Assembly (NCBI RefSeq): GCF_003097235.1
Contig: NZ_QEQQ01000035.1
Location: 1-40,655 of the forward strand
DNA: 40,655 bases
Reading direction: 5' to 3'
Source: Pseudomonas sp. CC120222-01a
GTDB lineage: Bacteria; Pseudomonadota; Gammaproteobacteria; Pseudomonadales; Pseudomonadaceae
Shown here: piece after piece, positions 16,522-25,314 of the stretch
How the letters are laid out: each line of letters begins with the position of its first letter
How positions within the stretch are numbered: the first letter of the stretch is position 1
Position numbers and translations under genes: made by a program
The notes under the pieces: model-generated
The model's database searches: none
The model's input: the letters and a program-made list of their open reading frames with translations, nothing else
Told to the model about the DNA's origin: nothing

Positions 16522-16839
16522 ATGCATTTTCTCTGTCCTTCCGCGGCCCTGGCCGAGGGCCACAGCCGCGCCTTCAGCGTAGACGGCATCGACCTGTTCA
16601 GTGTGCGCCGCCAAGGCCAGGTATACCTGTACCGCAACCGCTGCCCTCACCGCGGCATCCCGCTGAACTGGGCGCAAGACGCCTTTCTCGACGACAGCGC
16701 CAGCCTGATCCACTGCGCCCATCATGGCGCGCTGTTTCTCATAGACAGTGGTGAATGCGTGGCCGGCCCGTGCGAAGGCGAAATGCTGCAGGCCCTGGAC
16801 TGCCATGAAGACAGCCAGGGCATCTGGCTCAAGGGGTGA
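16522..16839 (+). CDS. Small Rieske [2Fe-2S] protein
   Basis: This 105-residue stand-alone Rieske domain has both cluster motifs intact: C41-x-H43 in CPHRG and C65-xx-H68 in CAHHG. It has no signal peptide or membrane helix, so it should be a cytosolic ferredoxin-like electron carrier. Its redox partner is not encoded nearby. It is divergent from phuT across a Fur-like box, and its 3' end overlaps the convergent sfsA gene by 11 bp. The ribosome site is weak. An ATG upstream in the same frame is not preceded by a better one. Confidence 0.85.
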   Translation: MHFLCPSAALAEGHSRAFSVDGIDLFSVRRQGQVYLYRNRCPHRGIPLNWAQDAFLDDSASLIHCAHHGALFLIDSGECVAGPCEGEMLQALDCHEDSQGIWLKG

Positions 16840-17539
16840 GCAATACCGGCAGCGGGCGATCAATGACGATCTGCTGGTCATCCAGGCGCACGCCGTAGGC
16901 CAGCACCTCGACCCCGTCCGCCACCGCTGCGCGCAGGGCGGTGGCATAGGCGAGGTCGATCTCCGCGGCAGGGCGCACCGCCTCGATGCCGGTAAGGTTC
17001 ACGCAGTACAGTTGCACCGCTCGAATGCCCTGGCGGGCCAAGGCCGCCAGCTCGCGCAGGTGCTTGGCGCCACGCTGGGTTACTGCATCCGGGAACGCCG
17101 CCACGGCAGTCTCCGGATAACCCAGGGTCACGCTCTTGACCTCGACATAGGCCGGCCCGTCGGCGAACTCCAGGCGAAAATCCACCCGGCTGCGCTCTTC
17201 GCCGTAAGCCACTTCACGCTTCAGCGCGGTAAAACCGGCCAGTTCGTGGATCACCCCGGCGTGCAGCGCCTCTTCAACCAGTGCATTGGCGCGCCCGGTA
17301 TTGATGCAAGCCAGGCGGCCCTGGGGCGTTTCGCTGATTTCCCACGTGCCTGGCAGCTTGCGCTTGGGGTCGTTGGAGCGGCTGAACCACACCTGCCCAC
17401 CCTCGCGCATGCAATTGAGCATGGAGCCGGTATTCGGGCAGTGGATGGTCAGTTGCTCGCCATTGGCCAGTTCGATGTCGGCCAGGAAGCGCTTGTAGCG
17501 GCGCAGCAGGCGCCCTTGCTCTAAAGGAGGAAAAAACAC
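16829..17539 (-). CDS. sfsA: SfsA (sugar fermentation stimulation protein, putative nuclease)
   Basis: The 236 residues cover the whole SfsA family: an N-terminal OB-like part (RRYKRFLADIEL, then HCPNTGSM) and a C-terminal nuclease-like domain with RSRVDFRL and YVEVKSVTL. The D and E-x-K residues fit a PD-(D/E)xK site. The family was found as a maltose-metabolism stimulator in E. coli and is now often annotated as a DNA/RNA nuclease, but its true role is unsettled. The start is GTG, two bases after the aminotransferase stop codon region, so the genes form an operon. In E. coli too, sfsA lies next to dksA and gluQ. Confidence 0.92.
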   Translation of the reverse strand: MFFPPLEQGRLLRRYKRFLADIELANGEQLTIHCPNTGSMLNCMREGGQVWFSRSNDPKRKLPGTWEISETPQGRLACINTGRANALVEEALHAGVIHELAGFTALKREVAYGEERSRVDFRLEFADGPAYVEVKSVTLGYPETAVAAFPDAVTQRGAKHLRELAALARQGIRAVQLYCVNLTGIEAVRPAAEIDLAYATALRAAVADGVEVLAYGVRLDDQQIVIDRPLPVLLTP

Positions 17540-17542
17540 CCT

Positions 17543-18715
17543 TTACCCCTGCCAGCTTTTCAGGCCACGAGCGATACGCTCGACCGCCTGTTCCAGGCGC
17601 GGCAGGCTCTGGGTATAGGCAAAACGCACATGGTGACCCGCCAGATGGCGGCCGAAGTCCAGGCCCGGGGTGAAGGCAAGGTGCTCGGTTTCGAGGAAAT
17701 GCTGGCAGAAGGCAAAGGCATCGCCGCCGAACGCGCTGATGTCGGCATACAGGTAGAACGCCCCCTGCGGCTCGACGGCAATGCGGAAGCCCAGTTCACG
17801 CAGGGCCGGCAGCAGATAGTCGCGGCGACGGGCGAATTCGGCACGGCGCTCTTCGAAAATCGCCAGTGTTTCCGGCTGGAAACAGGCCAATGCCGCATGC
17901 TGGGCCATGCTTGGTGCACTGATGTAGAGGTTCTGCGCCAGCTTCTCCAGGTCGGCCACGGCATTGGGTGGCGCTACCAGCCAACCGAGGCGCCAGCCAG
18001 TCATGCCGAAATACTTGGAAAAACTATTAAGGACGAACGCCGAGTCGTCCACTTCCAGCACACTCGGCGCGTCCATGCCGTAGGTCAGGCCGTGGTAGAT
18101 CTCGTCCACCACCAGGTGGCCATGGTGCTCACGGGTGGCTTTGGACAGGCTGGCCAGCTCGTCGCGGCCCAGCACGGTGCCCGTCGGGTTGGCTGGCGAG
18201 GCGACCAGGGCGCCGACGCTGTCCTTGTCCCAGTAACGTTCGACCAGGTCGGCGGTCAGCTGGTAGTTGACCTCCGGCCCTACCGGCACCAGCTGCGCAC
18301 CGCCCTCGACCAGGCGCAGGAAGTGGCGGTTGCACGGGTAACCCGGGTCGGCCAGCAGCCAGTGCTTGCCAGGGTCGACCAACAGGCTGCTGGCCAACAG
18401 CAATGCCCCGGAGCCGCCCGGGGTGACGAGAATCCGCTCAGGGTCGATCTGCAGGCCATAACGCTGGCCATAGAAACCGGCGATGGCCTCGCGCAGCGCT
18501 GGCAGCCCGCGGGCGGCTGTGTAGCGGGTATGCCCGGCGGCCAGTGCGGCCTGGCCGGCAGCGACGATCGGTGCGGCGGTGGTGAAGTCCGGCTCGCCGA
18601 TTTCCAGGTGGATCACGTCATGGCCGGCCGCTTGCAGCTCGTTGGCCCGCGCCAGCAACGCCATGACGTGGAAGGGTTCGATGGCGCGGCTGCGCGCACT
18701 GTAGGGGTGGGCCAT
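17543..18715 (-). CDS. Pyridoxal-phosphate-dependent class I aminotransferase
   Basis: This fold-type I aminotransferase of 390 residues carries the full active site: N176 in SPANPTGT, D204 in VVDEIYHG, the Schiff-base lysine K234 in NSFSKYFG, and R242 in GWRLG. The amino-acid substrate cannot be read from sequence. The closest general classes are the AspAT/alanine-type enzymes of subgroup I-gamma. It is the first gene of an operon with sfsA and is divergent from dksA. Confidence 0.9.
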   Translation of the reverse strand: MAHPYSARSRAIEPFHVMALLARANELQAAGHDVIHLEIGEPDFTTAAPIVAAGQAALAAGHTRYTAARGLPALREAIAGFYGQRYGLQIDPERILVTPGGSGALLLASSLLVDPGKHWLLADPGYPCNRHFLRLVEGGAQLVPVGPEVNYQLTADLVERYWDKDSVGALVASPANPTGTVLGRDELASLSKATREHHGHLVVDEIYHGLTYGMDAPSVLEVDDSAFVLNSFSKYFGMTGWRLGWLVAPPNAVADLEKLAQNLYISAPSMAQHAALACFQPETLAIFEERRAEFARRRDYLLPALRELGFRIAVEPQGAFYLYADISAFGGDAFAFCQHFLETEHLAFTPGLDFGRHLAGHHVRFAYTQSLPRLEQAVERIARGLKSWQG

Positions 18716-18925
18716 GACCTTCTCTCAATTGGGTCTAAACTGTTGATTCTACCTTTGCACGGTACCGAACGTGCGCCGCGCGCTGCGGTCAACACCTAGG
18801 ATCGGGCGGGGTAGCGCACCCCCGATCTATCTGGTAAGTTCGGCGGCTCGCAGTCGCAGGGCCGGCGGGTGCCGGAGATGGAGCATCCTGCGCATTGGAT
18901 CAGATGAGTGAGAGGCGGTCTATTC

Positions 18926-19372
18926 ATGTCCACCGTAGAAAAGCAAAAAACCGGTCAGACCATGTACGGTGTCGAGCCCTATAAAGAGACCAAGGGCGAA
19001 GAGTACATGGGCGAGCCCATGCGCAAGCACTTCACCAAACTCCTCAATGCCTGGAAAGGCGAGCTGATGGTCAGTGTGGACCGTACCGTGGACCACATGA
19101 AGGACGAAGCAGCCAACTTCCCCGACCCGGCCGACCGTGCCAGCCAGGAAGAAGAATTTGCACTGGAACTGCGCAACCGCGACCGCGAGCGCAAGCTGAT
19201 CAAGAAGATCGACAAGACCCTGCAGAAGATCCAGGACCAGGATTACGGCTGGTGCGATTCCTGCGGTATCGAGATCGGTCTGCGCCGTCTGGAAGCCCGC
19301 CCGACCGCCGACCTGTGCTTCGACTGCAAGGAAATCTCGGAGAAAAAGGAAAAGACCGTCGGCAAAGGCTGA
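18926..19372 (+). CDS. dksA: RNA polymerase-binding transcription factor DksA
   Basis: DksA binds the RNA polymerase secondary channel and, with ppGpp, shuts down rRNA promoters such as those at 222-503 and activates amino-acid operons. The coiled-coil tip carries the essential acidic pair in FPDPADRASQEEEF, and the zinc finger has four cysteines (CDSC and CFDC), so it is the zinc-binding form. The 148-residue length is normal. I choose the ATG at 18926. The GTG at 18908 in the same frame adds six residues and has no ribosome site. A terminator follows at 19389. Confidence 0.96.
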   Translation: MSTVEKQKTGQTMYGVEPYKETKGEEYMGEPMRKHFTKLLNAWKGELMVSVDRTVDHMKDEAANFPDPADRASQEEEFALELRNRDRERKLIKKIDKTLQKIQDQDYGWCDSCGIEIGLRRLEARPTADLCFDCKEISEKKEKTVGKG

Positions 19373-19388
19373 CCCTTCTCCCATCCGA

Positions 19389-19416
19389 ACGGGGCGCATC
19401 TTGCGCCCCGTTTCAT
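19389..19416 (+). terminator. Terminator after dksA
   Basis: A perfect 10-bp stem (19389-19398 with 19402-19411), ACGGGGCGCA/TGCGCCCCGT, has a three-base loop and is followed by TTCATTT. It lies 17 bp past the dksA stop codon and just before gluQ. Confidence 0.82.
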
Positions 19417-19435
19417 TTATATGCCCGGCAACGCC

Positions 19436-20323
19436 ATGAAAGACTCCCGTTACATCGGACGCTTCGCCCCCACCCCGAGCGGCTTCCTGCACTTCGGCTC
19501 GCTGGTCGCCGCCCTCGCCTCCTGGCTCGACGCCCGCGCTGTAGACGGCCGCTGGCTGCTGCGCATGGAAGACACCGACCCGCCCCGGGAAATGCCCGGG
19601 GCCCGCGATGCAATCCTGCAGACCCTTGAGCGTTACGGCCTGGAATGGGATGGCGAGGTGGTTTTTCAGAGCCAGCGCCACGACGCCTACGCTGCGGTGG
19701 TCGACCGCCTGTTCAGCATGGGCCTGGCTTACGCCTGTACCTGCTCGCGCAAGCAACTGGAGGGCCACAACGGTGTTTACCCAGGCTTTTGCCGCAACGC
19801 CGGGCATGCCCGTGAAGGCGCAGCGATCCGGCTGCGGGTACCTGAGCTGATCTACCGCTTTACCGACCGGGTACAGGGCGAGTTCCAGCAGCACCTGGGG
19901 CGCGAAGTGGGCGATTTCGTCATTCAACGGCGTGATGGGCTGTATGCCTATCAACTGGCGGTGGTGCTGGACGATGCCTGGCAGGGCGTCACCGACATCG
20001 TGCGTGGCGCCGACCTGCTCGACAACACCCCACGCCAGCTCTACCTGCAGGAGTTACTGGGCTTTTCGCAGCCGCGTTACCTGCATATTCCGCTGATCGT
20101 GCAGCCGGATGGGCACAAGCTGGGCAAGTCGTACCGCTCGCCGCCGTTACAGGCGGAGCATGCGACGCCGCTGTTGTTGCGGGCGTTGCGGGCCTTGGGC
20201 CAGGAGGCAGACCCAGAATTGCTGCTGGCGACGCCGGCTGAAGTGCTGGCAGTGGCGCGCACGCGCTGGCGCCCGGAAGCGATTGCCCGGCAGGCTACCG
20301 TCCCAGAGGCTGAGTTGCACTAA
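19436..20323 (+). CDS. gluQ: Glutamyl-Q tRNA(Asp) synthetase
   Basis: GluQ is a shortened glutamyl-tRNA synthetase that lacks the anticodon-binding domain and attaches glutamate to queuosine in tRNA(Asp). The HIGH-like segment is PTPSGFLHFGSL, the zinc ligands lie in YACTCS and FCRN, and the KMSKS-like loop is KLGKSY. The start at 19436 fits family alignments. An ATG at 19421 lies in the tail of the dksA terminator. The dksA-gluQ order is conserved in many proteobacteria. Confidence 0.93.
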   Translation: MKDSRYIGRFAPTPSGFLHFGSLVAALASWLDARAVDGRWLLRMEDTDPPREMPGARDAILQTLERYGLEWDGEVVFQSQRHDAYAAVVDRLFSMGLAYACTCSRKQLEGHNGVYPGFCRNAGHAREGAAIRLRVPELIYRFTDRVQGEFQQHLGREVGDFVIQRRDGLYAYQLAVVLDDAWQGVTDIVRGADLLDNTPRQLYLQELLGFSQPRYLHIPLIVQPDGHKLGKSYRSPPLQAEHATPLLLRALRALGQEADPELLLATPAEVLAVARTRWRPEAIARQATVPEAELH

Positions 20324-20473
20324 CGCGGGCCAGTACTGGCGAAATACCTCTCGAAATCAAAAGCCCAGCAAATTCAAACCCTTGGCGAACCCTATGGATT
20401 CCCGCTAGCATCCCCCCAGCCATTTGCGCCAATAATAAGTCCAAGCCCGCAGCGCCCAACCATCGAGGCCAGC

Positions 20474-20650
20474 ATGTACATCTATCGTTTGGTCCTGCTT
20501 CTGGTCGTGGGGATCTACCTGTTCTCCCCGGCCATCATGGACTGGTGGATCGAACCGACCGGTGCCTGGTACCGCCCCTACCTGCTCTGGCTGATCCTGA
20601 TCGTCGTCACCTTCATCCTGCAGAGCCAACGAGATGCCGATGAGCTTTAG
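20474..20650 (+). CDS. cbrX: CbrX, small membrane protein upstream of cbrA
   Basis: This 58-residue protein has two hydrophobic segments (about 4-20 and 37-50) joined by a short aromatic-rich loop (MDWWIEPTGAWYRPY). It overlaps the start of cbrA by 11 to 17 bases, depending on the cbrA ATG used, so cbrA translation probably depends on it. In P. putida the gene at this position is known as cbrX and is reported to be translationally coupled to cbrA. I rely on memory for that. The frame is too short for many gene finders. Confidence 0.82.
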   Translation: MYIYRLVLLLVVGIYLFSPAIMDWWIEPTGAWYRPYLLWLILIVVTFILQSQRDADEL

Positions 20651-23609
20651 CCTGACCCAGATGATCCTGATCAGCGCCGCGTACCTCATGGTGCTGTTCG
20701 GCGTGGCCTGGATCAGCGAGCGTGGGCTGATCCCGCGTTCAATCATTCGCCACCCGCTGACCTACACCCTGTCGCTGGGCGTCTACGCCAGCGCCTGGGC
20801 CTTCTATGGCTCGGTGGGCCTGGCCTACCAGTACGGCTACGGCTTCCTCGCCTGTTACCTGGGGGTGTCCGGTGCATTCCTGCTGGCGCCGGTGCTGCTG
20901 TATCCGATCCTCAAGATCACCCGCACCTACCAGCTGTCTTCGCTGGCCGACCTGCTGGCGTTCCGCTTCCGCAGTACCTGGGCCGGCGCGCTGACCACGA
21001 TCATCATGCTGATCGGCGTGCTGCCCTTGCTGGCCTTGCAGATCCAGGCGGTGGCCGACTCGATCAGCATCCTCACCGGCGAGCCGGTCAAGGCCCGGGT
21101 AGCCTTTGCCTTCTGTACGCTGATCATCCTGTTCACCATCTTCTTTGGCTCGCGCCACATCGCCACACGCGAAAAACACGAGGGCCTGGTGTTCGCCATC
21201 GCCTTCGAATCGGTGATCAAGCTGCTGGCCCTGGGCGGTATCGGCCTGTATGCGCTGTATGGCGTGTTCGGTGGCCCGCATGAGCTGGAAGTGTGGCTGC
21301 TGCAGAACCAGACCGCCCTGGCGGCGCTGCACACCCCGCTGCAGGAAGGGCCCTGGCGTACCCTGCTGCTGGTGTTCTTCGCCTCGGCCATTGTCATGCC
21401 GCACATGTACCACATGGCCTTCACCGAAAACCTCAACCCACGTTCGCTGGTCAGCGCCAGCTGGGGCCTGCCGCTGTTCCTGCTGCTGATGAGCCTGGCC
21501 GTGCCGCTGGTGCTGTGGGCCGGCCTGCGTCTGGGCGCCAGCACCAACCCCGAGTACTTCACCCTGGGTCTGGGGATCGCCGCCAACAACCAGGCGCTGA
21601 CCTTGCTGGCCTACGTTGGCGGGCTCGCTTCGGCCAGCGGGCTGATCATCGTCACCACCCTGGCGTTGTCGGGCATGGCCCTCAATCACCTGGTGCTGCC
21701 GCTGTACCAGCCGCCGGCCGAAGGCAATATCTACCGCTGGCTGAAATGGACCCGCCGGGCGCTGATCGTCGCCATCATCACGGCCGGTTTCGTCTTCTAC
21801 CTGACCCAGAACAACCACCAGAGCCTGGCCAACCTGGGCATCGTGGCCTTCGTCGCCACCCTGCAGTTCCTGCCGGGCGTGCTGTCGGTGCTGTACTGGC
21901 CAACCGCCAACCGTCGCGGCTTCATCGCCGGGCTGCTGGCCGGGACCGTAGTGTGGCTGGTGACCATGCTACTGCCGCTGCTGGGTAACCTGCAGGGCTT
22001 CTATATTCCGCTGCTGGACATGATCTATGTGCTCGACGACACCAGCTGGCACATGGCAGCCATTGCCTCGCTGGCGGCCAACGTCCTGCTGTTCACGCTG
22101 ATTTCGCTGTTCACCAATGCCAGCAGCGAAGAAGTCAGCGCTGCCGAAGCCTGCGCAGTGGACAACGTACGCCGGCCGCAGCGCCGCGAGCTGCACGCCG
22201 CCTCGCCGCAGGAGTTCGCCACCCAGCTGGCCAAGCCGCTGGGCGCCAAGGCGGCGCAGAAGGAAGTCGAACAGGCCCTGCGCGACCTCTACCTGCCGTT
22301 CGACGAGCGCCGCCCTTATGCCTTGCGCCGCCTGCGTGACCGTATCGAGGCCAACCTCTCCGGCCTGATGGGGCCAAGCGTGGCCCAGGACATGGTCGAG
22401 ACCTTCCTGCCGTACAAGTCCGGTAACGAGAACTACGTCACCGAGGACATCCACTTCATCGAAAGCCGCCTGGAAGACTACCACTCGCGCCTTACCGGCC
22501 TTGCCGCCGAACTCGACGCCCTGCGCCGCTACCACCGCCAGACCCTGCAAGAGCTGCCCATGGGCGTCTGCTCGCTGGCCAAGGACCAGGAAATCCTGAT
22601 GTGGAACAAGGCCATGGAAGAGCTGACCGGCATTGCCGCCAAGCACGTGGTCGGCTCGCGCCTGGTCACCATCAGCGAACCCTGGCGCGGCCTGCTGCAG
22701 GGCTTCATCAACGTGCCCGACGAACACCTGCACAAGCAGCGCCTGGCGCTGGACGGCCAGCCGCGCTGGCTGAACCTGCACAAGGCCGCCATCGACGAGC
22801 CCTTGGCGCCGGGTAACAGCGGCCTGGTGCTGCTGGTGGAGGACCTTACCGAAACCCAGGCACTCGAAGACAAGCTGGTGCACTCCGAGCGCCTGGCCAG
22901 CATCGGCCGCCTGGCCGCCGGCGTGGCCCACGAGATCGGCAACCCGATCACCGGCATCGCCTGCCTGGCGCAGAACCTGCGCGAGGAGCGCGAAGGCGAT
23001 GGCGAAATCATCGAGCTGTCCAGCCAGATCCTCGAACAGACCAAGCGCGTGTCACGCATCGTCCAGTCGCTGATGAGCTTCGCCCACGCCGGTGGTAGTC
23101 ATCAGAACAGCGAAGAACCGGTGTGCCTGGCCGAAGTGGCGCAAGACGCCATCGGCCTGCTGGCATTGAACCGGCGCAACTTCGAAGTCCAGTTCTTCAA
23201 CCTCTGCGACCCGGACCATTGGGCCGAGGGGGATCCGCAGCGCCTCGCCCAGGTGCTGATCAACCTGCTCTCCAACGCCCGTGATGCCTCGCCGCCCGGC
23301 AGTGCCGTGCGGGTGCGCAGTGAAGTCAGCGAGCACACCGTCGACCTGATCGTCGAGGACGAAGGCAGCGGGATCCCGAAGAACATCATGGACCGCCTGT
23401 TCGAGCCATTCTTCACCACCAAGGACCCGGGCGAAGGAACCGGACTGGGGCTCGCTCTGGTCTATTCCATCGTGGAAGAGCATTATGGGCAAATCACCAT
23501 CGACAGCCCGGCCGACATCGAACGGCAACGTGGCACCCGGATCCGCGTGACCCTGCCCCGGCATGTCGTAGCGACGTCCCCTGAAATTCGAGACCGTCGA
23601 GAGAATTGA
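20640..23609 (+). CDS. cbrA: Sensor histidine kinase CbrA
   Basis: CbrA is the membrane kinase of the CbrAB system that governs carbon/nitrogen balance and use of amino acids such as histidine. Order of domains: a transporter-like SLC5 region with about 13 helices (residues 1-500), a STAC/linker region, a PAS domain (about 635-735), the dimerisation/phosphoacceptor domain with His764 in GVAHEIGNP, and an ATPase domain with N and G boxes (NLLSNARDA, GSGIPKN, GTGLGLAL). I use the ATG at 20640 (989 residues). An ATG two codons earlier is equally possible. cbrB follows after four bases. Confidence 0.95.
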   Translation: MSFSLTQMILISAAYLMVLFGVAWISERGLIPRSIIRHPLTYTLSLGVYASAWAFYGSVGLAYQYGYGFLACYLGVSGAFLLAPVLLYPILKITRTYQLSSLADLLAFRFRSTWAGALTTIIMLIGVLPLLALQIQAVADSISILTGEPVKARVAFAFCTLIILFTIFFGSRHIATREKHEGLVFAIAFESVIKLLALGGIGLYALYGVFGGPHELEVWLLQNQTALAALHTPLQEGPWRTLLLVFFASAIVMPHMYHMAFTENLNPRSLVSASWGLPLFLLLMSLAVPLVLWAGLRLGASTNPEYFTLGLGIAANNQALTLLAYVGGLASASGLIIVTTLALSGMALNHLVLPLYQPPAEGNIYRWLKWTRRALIVAIITAGFVFYLTQNNHQSLANLGIVAFVATLQFLPGVLSVLYWPTANRRGFIAGLLAGTVVWLVTMLLPLLGNLQGFYIPLLDMIYVLDDTSWHMAAIASLAANVLLFTLISLFTNASSEEVSAAEACAVDNVRRPQRRELHAASPQEFATQLAKPLGAKAAQKEVEQALRDLYLPFDERRPYALRRLRDRIEANLSGLMGPSVAQDMVETFLPYKSGNENYVTEDIHFIESRLEDYHSRLTGLAAELDALRRYHRQTLQELPMGVCSLAKDQEILMWNKAMEELTGIAAKHVVGSRLVTISEPWRGLLQGFINVPDEHLHKQRLALDGQPRWLNLHKAAIDEPLAPGNSGLVLLVEDLTETQALEDKLVHSERLASIGRLAAGVAHEIGNPITGIACLAQNLREEREGDGEIIELSSQILEQTKRVSRIVQSLMSFAHAGGSHQNSEEPVCLAEVAQDAIGLLALNRRNFEVQFFNLCDPDHWAEGDPQRLAQVLINLLSNARDASPPGSAVRVRSEVSEHTVDLIVEDEGSGIPKNIMDRLFEPFFTTKDPGEGTGLGLALVYSIVEEHYGQITIDSPADIERQRGTRIRVTLPRHVVATSPEIRDRREN

Positions 23610-23613
23610 ATCA

Positions 23614-25059
23614 ATGCCGCACATTCTGATCGTCGAAGACGAAACCATCATCCGCTCGGCCCTGCGTCGGCTGCTCGAACGGAACCAGTACCAGGTCAGC
23701 GAAGCCGGCTCGGTGCAGGAAGCCCAGGAACGCTTCAGCATTGCCACCTTCGACCTGATCGTCAGTGACCTGCGCCTGCCGGGCGCCCCGGGTACCGAGC
23801 TGATCAAGCTTGGCCAGGGCACCCCGGTGCTGATCATGACCAGCTACGCCAGCCTGCGCTCGGCGGTGGACTCGATGAAGATGGGCGCGGTGGACTACAT
23901 CGCCAAGCCCTTCGACCACGATGAAATGCTCCAGGCCGTGGCGCGCATCCTGCGCGACCGCCAGAATGCCCCTGCCGCCGCGCCAGCCCCAGCCGCCGAG
24001 CCGCGGGCCAACGGCAAGGCCGCGCCAGCCGACAAGGCTGCCAGTGCCGCCAATGGCGAAATCGGCATCATCGGTTCGTGCCCGCCGATGCAGGACATGT
24101 ACAGCAAGATCCGCAAGGTTGCGCCCACCGACTCCAACGTGCTGATCCAGGGTGAGTCGGGCACCGGTAAAGAGCTGGTCGCCCGCGCCCTGCACAACCT
24201 GTCGCGGCGCGCCAAGGCGCCGATGATTTCGGTGAACTGTGCGGCGATTCCGGAAACCCTGATCGAGTCGGAACTGTTCGGCCACGAAAAAGGCGCCTTC
24301 ACCGGCGCCAGCGCCGGCCGTGCCGGCCTGGTGGAAGCCGCCGACGGCGGCACCCTGTTCCTCGACGAAATCGGTGAACTGCCGCTCGAAGCGCAGGCAC
24401 GCCTGCTGCGCGTGCTGCAGGAAGGCGAGATTCGCCGGGTCGGTTCGGTACAGTCGCAAAAAGTCGACGTGCGCCTGATCGCCGCCACCCACCGCGACCT
24501 GAAGAACCTGGCCAAGGCCGGGCAGTTCCGCGAAGACCTTTATTACCGCCTGCACGTGATCGCCCTGAAGTTGCCGGCCCTGCGCGAGCGCGGCAGTGAC
24601 GTCAACGAGATCGCCAATGCCTTCCTCGCCCGCCAGAGCGCACGCATCGGCCGTGACGACCTGCACTTCTCGGCCGAGGCCGAGCAAGCCATTCGTCATT
24701 ACAGCTGGCCGGGTAACGTGCGTGAACTGGAAAACGCCGTGGAGCGTGCGGTGATCCTCAGCGAGAGCGCGGAAATTTCCGCCGACATGCTGGGTATCGA
24801 CATCGAGCTGAGCGACCTTGAAGAGGATGACATCCTCGACAATGCCCTGGTCGCGGCCAGCGCCAGCAGTGCCAGCCATGAGCCGACCGAAGACCTTTCG
24901 CTGGAAGACTACTTCCAGCACTTCGTGCTCGAGCACCAGGACCACATGACCGAGACCGAGCTGGCACGCAAGCTCGGTGTCAGCCGCAAGTGCCTGTGGG
25001 AACGGCGCCAGCGCCTGGGCATCCCGCGGCGCAAGAGCAACGCAACCAGCGATAACTGA
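23614..25059 (+). CDS. cbrB: Sigma-54-dependent response regulator CbrB
   Basis: CbrB is an NtrC-family activator. It has a receiver domain with phospho-acceptor D52 in IVSDLRLPG and the conserved lysine in YIAKPFD. A proline/alanine-rich linker (about 113-148) leads to the AAA+ domain with Walker A GESGTGKE and the sigma-54-contacting GAFTGA loop. A Fis-type helix-turn-helix closes the protein (ETELARKLGVSRKCLWERRQ). Its main known target, crcZ, follows 250 bp downstream with a matching operator at 25166 and a sigma-54 promoter at 25288. Confidence 0.96.
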   Translation: MPHILIVEDETIIRSALRRLLERNQYQVSEAGSVQEAQERFSIATFDLIVSDLRLPGAPGTELIKLGQGTPVLIMTSYASLRSAVDSMKMGAVDYIAKPFDHDEMLQAVARILRDRQNAPAAAPAPAAEPRANGKAAPADKAASAANGEIGIIGSCPPMQDMYSKIRKVAPTDSNVLIQGESGTGKELVARALHNLSRRAKAPMISVNCAAIPETLIESELFGHEKGAFTGASAGRAGLVEAADGGTLFLDEIGELPLEAQARLLRVLQEGEIRRVGSVQSQKVDVRLIAATHRDLKNLAKAGQFREDLYYRLHVIALKLPALRERGSDVNEIANAFLARQSARIGRDDLHFSAEAEQAIRHYSWPGNVRELENAVERAVILSESAEISADMLGIDIELSDLEEDDILDNALVAASASSASHEPTEDLSLEDYFQHFVLEHQDHMTETELARKLGVSRKCLWERRQRLGIPRRKSNATSDN

Positions 25060-25080
25060 TTCAGATCTCCGTTGGCCTTA

Positions 25081-25116
25081 CCGGCCTCTTCGCGGGCTTG
25101 CCCGCGAATGGGCCGG
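25081..25116. repeat. REP-type palindrome after cbrB
   Basis: The inner stem TTCGCGGGC/GCCCGCGAA (25089-25097 with 25100-25108) is framed by CCGGCC and GGCCGG. It shares the CGCGGGC core with the REP pair at 12092-12186. It begins 22 bp past the cbrB stop and may also act as its terminator, though no T-run follows. Confidence 0.75.
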
Positions 25117-25139
25117 CAAAGCCGATGCACACACCCCGG

Positions 25140-25213
25140 GTAACACCTCAGTTCCCGCACAAATCTGTTACCCAACCTTTCCGGCGTAACAGTTCCCGAG
25201 GCGTACGGTAACG
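25140..25213 (+). promoter_or_regulatory. CbrB operator region upstream of crcZ
   Basis: TGTTAC (25166-25171) and GTAACA (25186-25191) form an inverted pair with a 14-base gap, the layout I recall for CbrB sites. Extra half-sites lie at 25140 (GTAACA) and 25208 (GTAACG). The cluster is 75 to 150 bp upstream of the sigma-54 promoter, the usual distance for an enhancer-type activator. Confidence 0.75.
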
Positions 25214-25287
25214 AAAAATCTACATTTTCGGCCTGTCGAAATCCGCCGAATCACCTCAAGCCCTTGATTTTACTGGGTTTCGAAAAG

Positions 25288-25304
25288 TTGGCACGGCACC
25301 TGCT
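25288..25304 (+). promoter_or_regulatory. Sigma-54 promoter of crcZ
   Basis: TTGGCACGGCACCTGCT carries GG at -24 (25290-25291) and GC at -12 (25302-25303) with the required 12-base periodicity. It matches the TGGCACG-N4-TTGC consensus except for one T. Transcription should start near 25315. Confidence 0.87.
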
Positions 25305-25314
25305 ATATGTCTGG

